This document shows, in pieces, positions 60,177-64,000 of a stretch of DNA of 64,000 nt. Source of the stretch: Actinomadura luteofluorescens (GTDB lineage Bacteria > Actinomycetota > Actinomycetes > Streptosporangiales > Streptosporangiaceae); assembly GCF_013409365.1 (NCBI RefSeq), contig NZ_JACCBA010000001.1, positions 9,114,001-9,178,000 on the forward strand, written 5' to 3'. How positions within the stretch are numbered: the first letter of the stretch is position 1; each line of letters starts with the position of its first letter. Below the pieces are notes generated by a model, which was given only the letters and a program-made list of their open reading frames with translations, had not been told where the DNA came from and did no database searches. The translations under genes and the position numbers were made by a program.

Positions 60177-61514
60177 TCAGGCCTGCGCGTCCCGGGGGGC
60201 GCGCACCGCCTCGGCCCGGACGGGCGTCTCGGCGGGAGTGCTGACGGCGACGCTCAGCTCGACCGGCGCCTTGCCCAGGCGCGGCCGCAGCATGTGGAAC
60301 GGCTTCTCCACGACGATGTAGCTCGCGTAGCCGACCATCACGCACAGCGCCAGTTCGACGCCCAGGACTTCCCAGTAGCCGCCGATCTCGGGGGCGAAGA
60401 GCGGCCCGACGAACTTGGCGTACACGAAGATGTGCCAGAGGTAGACGCTGTAGGAGATGCGGCCGAAGAACCGCAGCAGCGAGTTGTCCAGCATCAGGCC
60501 CGCCAGCCGGAAGCGGACGCCCGGCACGGTCAGCGGCGCGAAGACGGCCACGGAGAAGGCGAGGAAGAGCCAGTAGTCGGCCGCCGCGGCCGGCGCCGCG
60601 ACGTAGTCGACCAGGCGGTAGTCGGCGAGCGGGGAGAGGCAGGCCAGGACGAAGATGAGCAGCGCCCCCAGCCAGAGTTTGGCCGGATGCCGGCCGATCA
60701 GGCGGTACACCCGCGGCACCGCGTCGGGGCGCGTCTCCGCGGCGGCGGACAGCACGGCCAGCATCATGCCCACCGAGAGCCAGCCCATGTAGCTCATCGG
60801 CCAGAAGTACTGCGTCGGCCACAGCTTCATCGGGTCGTCCCGGAATTGCGGGAAATGGAGCCAGGTGAAGAAGCCGAAGCCGATGAACACCGGGACGGCC
60901 AGCGGCACGAGCAGCCGCTTCACCCGGGCCTCGTGGGATTCGGCGCGCCGCGCGTACCGGTGGAGGAGCCATGCGAACGCGGGCATGGCCAGGTAGAACA
61001 GGAAGTCGTTGGCGTTGCTCCAGGTGTGCATCATTCCCATGGGAATGGCGCCCTTCTCCCAGATCTGCAGGAGGAGCAGCGGGCGGACCCATTCCCAGAC
61101 CCCGTGGACGGTGTCCCGGTTGAGCACGAGGAGAGCGGTGATCGTCAGTACCCAGTAGGCGGGCAGGATCCGCAGCGCCCGGCGCCAGAAGTAGCGCTTG
61201 ACGTTCGGCTTCCGTTCGCCGGTGAGCGTGTACAGCGCGAACGCGCGGTACAGCAGGTAGCCGGTCATCACGAACCAGATCGGGAAGGCGACCGCCACCC
61301 GGTTCAGCATGATGGCCCAGACGCCGTTGCCGGTCGAGTGCATGTAGCTCCAGCCCTGCACGCTGGTCGCCACTCCGGTGTGGCCGAGGACGACGAGCAG
61401 CACGACGGCGCCGCGCAGTCCTTCGAGTTCCGGGATGAACTTCCGAGGCCGGTCCGATGCCGGGTCGGGTGCGGCGGCTCCCACAGCATCCCCGCCGGAT
61501 GCCTTCGTTACCAT
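60177..61514 (-). CDS. acyltransferase 3 family membrane protein (OafA-like)
   Basis: A 445-aa protein with ten or so membrane helices. 'PELEGLRGAVVLLVVLGHTGVAT' has the essential His after strand one, 'FPIWFVMTGYLLYRAF', 'YFWRRALRILPAYWVLT' (R-x-x-R...P-x-Y) and 'RISYSVYLWHIFV' are family motifs. Members O-acylate sugars and antibiotics (for example macrolide 3-O-acylation). ATG 61514 has GGAGAA in front; ATG 61529 is possible. It may acylate the deoxysugar (inference). Divergent from the aldo/keto reductase. Confidence 0.92.
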   Translation of the reverse strand: MVTKASGGDAVGAAAPDPASDRPRKFIPELEGLRGAVVLLVVLGHTGVATSVQGWSYMHSTGNGVWAIMLNRVAVAFPIWFVMTGYLLYRAFALYTLTGERKPNVKRYFWRRALRILPAYWVLTITALLVLNRDTVHGVWEWVRPLLLLQIWEKGAIPMGMMHTWSNANDFLFYLAMPAFAWLLHRYARRAESHEARVKRLLVPLAVPVFIGFGFFTWLHFPQFRDDPMKLWPTQYFWPMSYMGWLSVGMMLAVLSAAAETRPDAVPRVYRLIGRHPAKLWLGALLIFVLACLSPLADYRLVDYVAAPAAAADYWLFLAFSVAVFAPLTVPGVRFRLAGLMLDNSLLRFFGRISYSVYLWHIFVYAKFVGPLFAPEIGGYWEVLGVELALCVMVGYASYIVVEKPFHMLRPRLGKAPVELSVAVSTPAETPVRAEAVRAPRDAQA

Positions 61515-61679
61515 GGGCGTTTCTCCCATCTCGCGCGACCCTGGATTCGACGGGTCGAGGCGAAGAGCGGATCGGATCAGACGATCCGTCGAGGCCGGCC
61601 GGCAGGCCGGTGCCGCCCGCAGAGCCGCGCGTTCCCCGTCACCGCCCTCGGGCCCATGTGGACCGCCTATGCCCGCCAA

Positions 61680-61775
61680 AGGTCCTACACTTGAGAAAAC
61701 GATAGCATCGGCGTCGTAGAACGCGATAGTAGGCGACATAGGGGAATCTGACTTGAATAACTAGTATCGTGAAAG
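61680..61775. promoter_or_regulatory. AT-richer divergent promoter region
   Basis: Between the acyltransferase and the aldo/keto reductase, the words CGATAGCATC, GCGATAGTAGG and AATAACTAGTATCG recur within 95 bp. They resemble the GATAGT words before clpC and the CoA-transferase and may be -10-type boxes or operator halves. Confidence 0.4.
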
Positions 61776-61803
61776 GCCGATCGAGAGCCTGAGGAGGCGG
61801 TCG

Positions 61804-62805
61804 ATGCCCCACCCCGGAGAGTTCCGCGCGTCGCTGGGTTCCACCGGCCTGGAGATCGGCCGCCTCGGCCTCGGCACCGTGAACTTCGGCGGCCGCGTCG
61901 ACGGGGCCGACGCGCACCGCCTCCTGGACCACGCGCTGGCGAACGGCCTCAACCTGGTCGACACCGCCGACATCTACGGCTGGCGCGTCTACAAGGGCCA
62001 CACCGAGGAGGTGATCGGGAGCTGGCTGGCGGCGCGCCCGGGCCGCCGGGACGAGGTCGTCGTGGCCACCAAGGTCGGGAGCCCGATGAGCGACGACCCG
62101 GCCGACCGCGGCCTGTCGGCGCGGCGCATCGTCGCCGCGTGCGAGGCCTCCCTGCGCCGGTTGAACACCGACCGGATCGACCTCTACCAGATGCACCAGG
62201 TCGACCGCTCGGTCCCCTGGGACGAGATCTGGCTGGCCATGGAGCTGCTGATCCGCCAGGGCAAGATCCGGCACGTCGGCTCGTCCAACTTCGCCGGATG
62301 GGACATCGCCCTGGCCCAGGAGACCGCCGCGCGCCGCCGCGTCCCGGGGCTCGCCTCGGAACAGTGCGTCTACAACCTCGTCACCCGGCACGCGGAGCTG
62401 GAGGTGATCCCCGCGGCGGCGGCCCTCGGGCTCGGGGTGCTGGTCTGGTCGCCCCTGCACGGCGGCCTGCTCGGCGGCGTGCTGCGCAAGAAGGCGGAGG
62501 GGACCGCGGTCAAGTCCGCGCAGGGGCGCGCGGTCGACGCGCTGAAAGAGCACGGGACCGCCATCGCCGCCTACGAGCGGTTCTGCGCGGACATCGGGCG
62601 GGACCCCGCCGAGGTCGGCCTCGCCTGGACGCTCGCGAGGCCGGGGGTGACCGGGGTGCTCATCGGCCCGCGCACCCCCGACCACGTCGACGGCGCGGTC
62701 AGGGCGCTGGACAAGCCCCTGACCGAGGAGGAGACCGACCGGCTGGACGCCCTCTTCCCGCCCGTCGGCCGGGGCGGGCCGGCGCCCGCCGCGTGGATGA
62801 GCTGA
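61804..62805 (+). CDS. aldo/keto reductase (possible NDP-hexose reductase)
   Basis: A 333-aa TIM-barrel reductase. The catalytic tetrad is visible: Asp and Tyr in 'NLVDTADIYGWRVYKG', Lys in 'VVVATKVGSP' and His in 'DLYQMHQVD'. NADP-binding 'GPRTPDHVDGAVRAL' lies near the end. Relatives such as EryBII and TylCII are NDP-hexose 2,3-enoyl reductases or ketoreductases, and the surroundings (rmlB, TylF-type and N-methyltransferases) fit that. The start is ATG 61804 after GAGGAGGCGG. General detoxifying reductase remains possible. Confidence 0.9.
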   Translation: MPHPGEFRASLGSTGLEIGRLGLGTVNFGGRVDGADAHRLLDHALANGLNLVDTADIYGWRVYKGHTEEVIGSWLAARPGRRDEVVVATKVGSPMSDDPADRGLSARRIVAACEASLRRLNTDRIDLYQMHQVDRSVPWDEIWLAMELLIRQGKIRHVGSSNFAGWDIALAQETAARRRVPGLASEQCVYNLVTRHAELEVIPAAAALGLGVLVWSPLHGGLLGGVLRKKAEGTAVKSAQGRAVDALKEHGTAIAAYERFCADIGRDPAEVGLAWTLARPGVTGVLIGPRTPDHVDGAVRALDKPLTEEETDRLDALFPPVGRGGPAPAAWMS

Positions 62806-62846
62806 CCCCGCCTTACGCGATCTCTGCCGCTGGGAGGACGAGACAG

Positions 62847-63620
62847 GTGACCGCACCGAACCACCGGGACCCGCGCTCGCTGGCACGCGAGTCGGACCAG
62901 GAGCGCGACGTGCGCGAGCGGCTCACCCGGCTGCTGCGCGACACCCCGATCCCCGCCGAGTACCTGATCGACAACCTGGCGCTGTACCTGCGGCGCCACC
63001 AGCTCACCGATCTGCTGTGCATGGACGCGCTGTACCGCATGATCCTCGACGTGCCCGGCGTGATCATGGAGTTCGGCGTGCTCCACGGGCGGCACCTGGC
63101 CACGCTGACCGCGCTGCGCGGGTGCCACGAGCCGTACACCTCGGTGCGGCGCGTCATCGGCTTCGACACCTTCACCGGCTTCCCCGACGTCGCCGACGTC
63201 GACAGGGCCGGGCCGGGCGCGGTGGCCGGCCGGTTCGCCGTGGGCGAGGGCTACCCCGACCACCTGCGCGAGGTGCTCGACGCGCACGAGTCCGGCGAGC
63301 CCTTCGCGCACGTGCGGCGGACCGCGGTGGTCCAGGGCGACGTCCGCGAGACCCTGCCGCGCTATCTCGCCGACAACCCGGAGACCGTGATCGCGCTGGC
63401 CTACTTCGACCTCGACCTCCACGCGCCGACCCGCGCCGCGCTGGAGGCGATCCGGCCCTATCTGACCAGGGGCAGCGTGCTCGCCTTCGACGAGATCGCC
63501 TACTCCAAGTGGCCCGGGGAGACGGCCGCTCTGCGCGAGGCCGTCGGCCTGGACGGGGTGGCGCTGCGCACCCTCCCCGGCCGGGAGCCGCCCATCACGT
63601 ACCTGCGCTGGGGCGAGTAG
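62847..63620 (+). CDS. TylF/MycF-type sugar O-methyltransferase
   Basis: A 257-aa protein. 'GVIMEFGVLHGRHLATLTALRGCHEPYTSVRRVIGFDTFTGFPDVADVD' and 'VIALAYFDLDLHAPTRAALEAIRPYLTRGSVLAFDEIAYSKWPGE' match macrocin O-methyltransferase TylF, with the metal-binding Asp residues in 'YFDLDLH' and 'AFDE'. Members methylate sugar hydroxyls. The GTG start at 62847 has GGGAGGACG about 10 bp upstream. The 3' end overlaps the convergent N-methyltransferase by 26 bp. Confidence 0.92.
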   Translation: MTAPNHRDPRSLARESDQERDVRERLTRLLRDTPIPAEYLIDNLALYLRRHQLTDLLCMDALYRMILDVPGVIMEFGVLHGRHLATLTALRGCHEPYTSVRRVIGFDTFTGFPDVADVDRAGPGAVAGRFAVGEGYPDHLREVLDAHESGEPFAHVRRTAVVQGDVRETLPRYLADNPETVIALAYFDLDLHAPTRAALEAIRPYLTRGSVLAFDEIAYSKWPGETAALREAVGLDGVALRTLPGREPPITYLRWGE

Positions 63621-64000
63621 CGTCCGCGGCCTCCCGGGCCTCGGGCCGGCCGCGGCGGACCCCGACGAACAGGCCGTAGCCGTTCAGGCCGGCCTCCTCG
63701 TGCTCGACGTCGCATCCGGAGTCCTGGAACGCCGCCCGGAACTCGTCCGCGGTGAACATGGTGAAGGTCTCCACGGTGCGGAACGCGCGGACGCCCGCCG
63801 GACGGCCCACCGTCCAGCGCACGTCCATGTGCGCGGCCCGGTCCCGCCGGGTCGAGTGGGAGACCCGGGCGACGACCGTGTCGCCGTCCCGCACCAGGTC
63901 GGCCCCGACGAACCCCTCGATGAACCTTTCCGGCGGCCACCAGGGCTCGATGACCAGCACCCCGCCGGGGACGAGGTGGCCGGCCATGGCCCGCACCGCG
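63595..64000 (-). CDS. amino-deoxysugar N-methyltransferase, 5' part beyond window
   Basis: About 135 C-terminal residues of a TylM1/DesVI-like enzyme: 'AMAGHLVPGGVLVIEPWWPPERFIEGFVGADLVRDGDTVVARVSHS' and 'RTVETFTMFTADEFRAAFQDSGCDVEHEEAGLNGYGLFVGVRRG'. These are the segments after the SAM motif in dTDP-3-amino-3,6-dideoxyhexose N,N-dimethyltransferases. The SAM loop and start are outside the window. It indicates that the sugar carries a methylated amine. Confidence 0.88.
   Translation of the reverse strand, partial: AVRAMAGHLVPGGVLVIEPWWPPERFIEGFVGADLVRDGDTVVARVSHSTRRDRAAHMDVRWTVGRPAGVRAFRTVETFTMFTADEFRAAFQDSGCDVEHEEAGLNGYGLFVGVRRGRPEAREAADATRPSAGT

Noticed and set aside
1..64000. CRISPR arrays, tRNA or rRNA genes, riboswitches
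   Set aside because: No regularly spaced repeats, no tRNA cloverleaf or rRNA segments, and no riboswitch core were recognised by eye.

Overview
The window looks like the chromosome of a high-GC actinomycete, probably Actinomadura or a relative (inference). Third codon positions are mostly G or C, GTG starts and overlapping start/stop codons are common, and the gene families are actinobacterial. No rRNA, tRNA or CRISPR array was recognised.

Left part (1 to about 15.6 kb), ordinary metabolism: a cut-off dihydrofolate-reductase-family gene divergent from a TetR regulator, a decayed stretch with an acyl-CoA dehydrogenase remnant, a second TetR regulator, a Thg1-like tRNA-end polymerase, and a glutathione-independent formaldehyde dehydrogenase. 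Then comes a complete L-arabinose operon: a LacI-type regulator, araB, araD, araA, a secreted aldose epimerase and a three-gene sugar ABC importer, ending at a perfect terminator hairpin. Two copies of one 17-bp operator (16/17 identical) mark the regulator's targets.

Right part (about 16 to 64 kb and beyond), a natural-product cluster. Its core at 41.2-51.9 kb is the enediyne cassette E3-E4-E5-PKSE-E10, whose genes from E4 on overlap, with an F420-reductase-like gene fused to its end and a LmbU-type regulator in front. To the right is a CoA-transferase/O-methyltransferase/P450 operon, a TldD/TldE protease pair, dTDP-glucose 4,6-dehydratase, an acyltransferase, an aldo/keto reductase, a TylF-type O-methyltransferase and an amino-sugar N-methyltransferase cut by the window end. 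To the left are an aryl-CoA ligase, ClpC plus a short-chain dehydrogenase, O-methyltransferases, a four-gene group of a repeat protein, a PRMT-like enzyme, a beta-propeller and an AarF kinase, a glycosyltransferase, an SRPBCC protein, an EF-hand protein, an ABC-2 permease, an arylamine N-acetyltransferase homolog, RmlA and RmlC, a FkbM methyltransferase, a B12 radical SAM enzyme, and a second AarF kinase. My reading (inference): the cassette makes the polyene precursor, tailoring enzymes oxidise and methylate it, the deoxysugar genes and glycosyltransferase decorate it, and the aryl-CoA ligase supplies an aroyl group.

Control: short AT-rich islands in the GC-rich sequence carry recurring palindromes. 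CTTATATAAG-type sites precede both ArsR genes and the permease. ACTTTAGAA sites lie at the HxlR gene, at the FkbM/radical SAM divide and upstream of clpC. Other oddities are a PKS C-terminus without recognisable phosphopantetheinyl transferase motifs and an RmlC homolog whose catalytic His is Arg.
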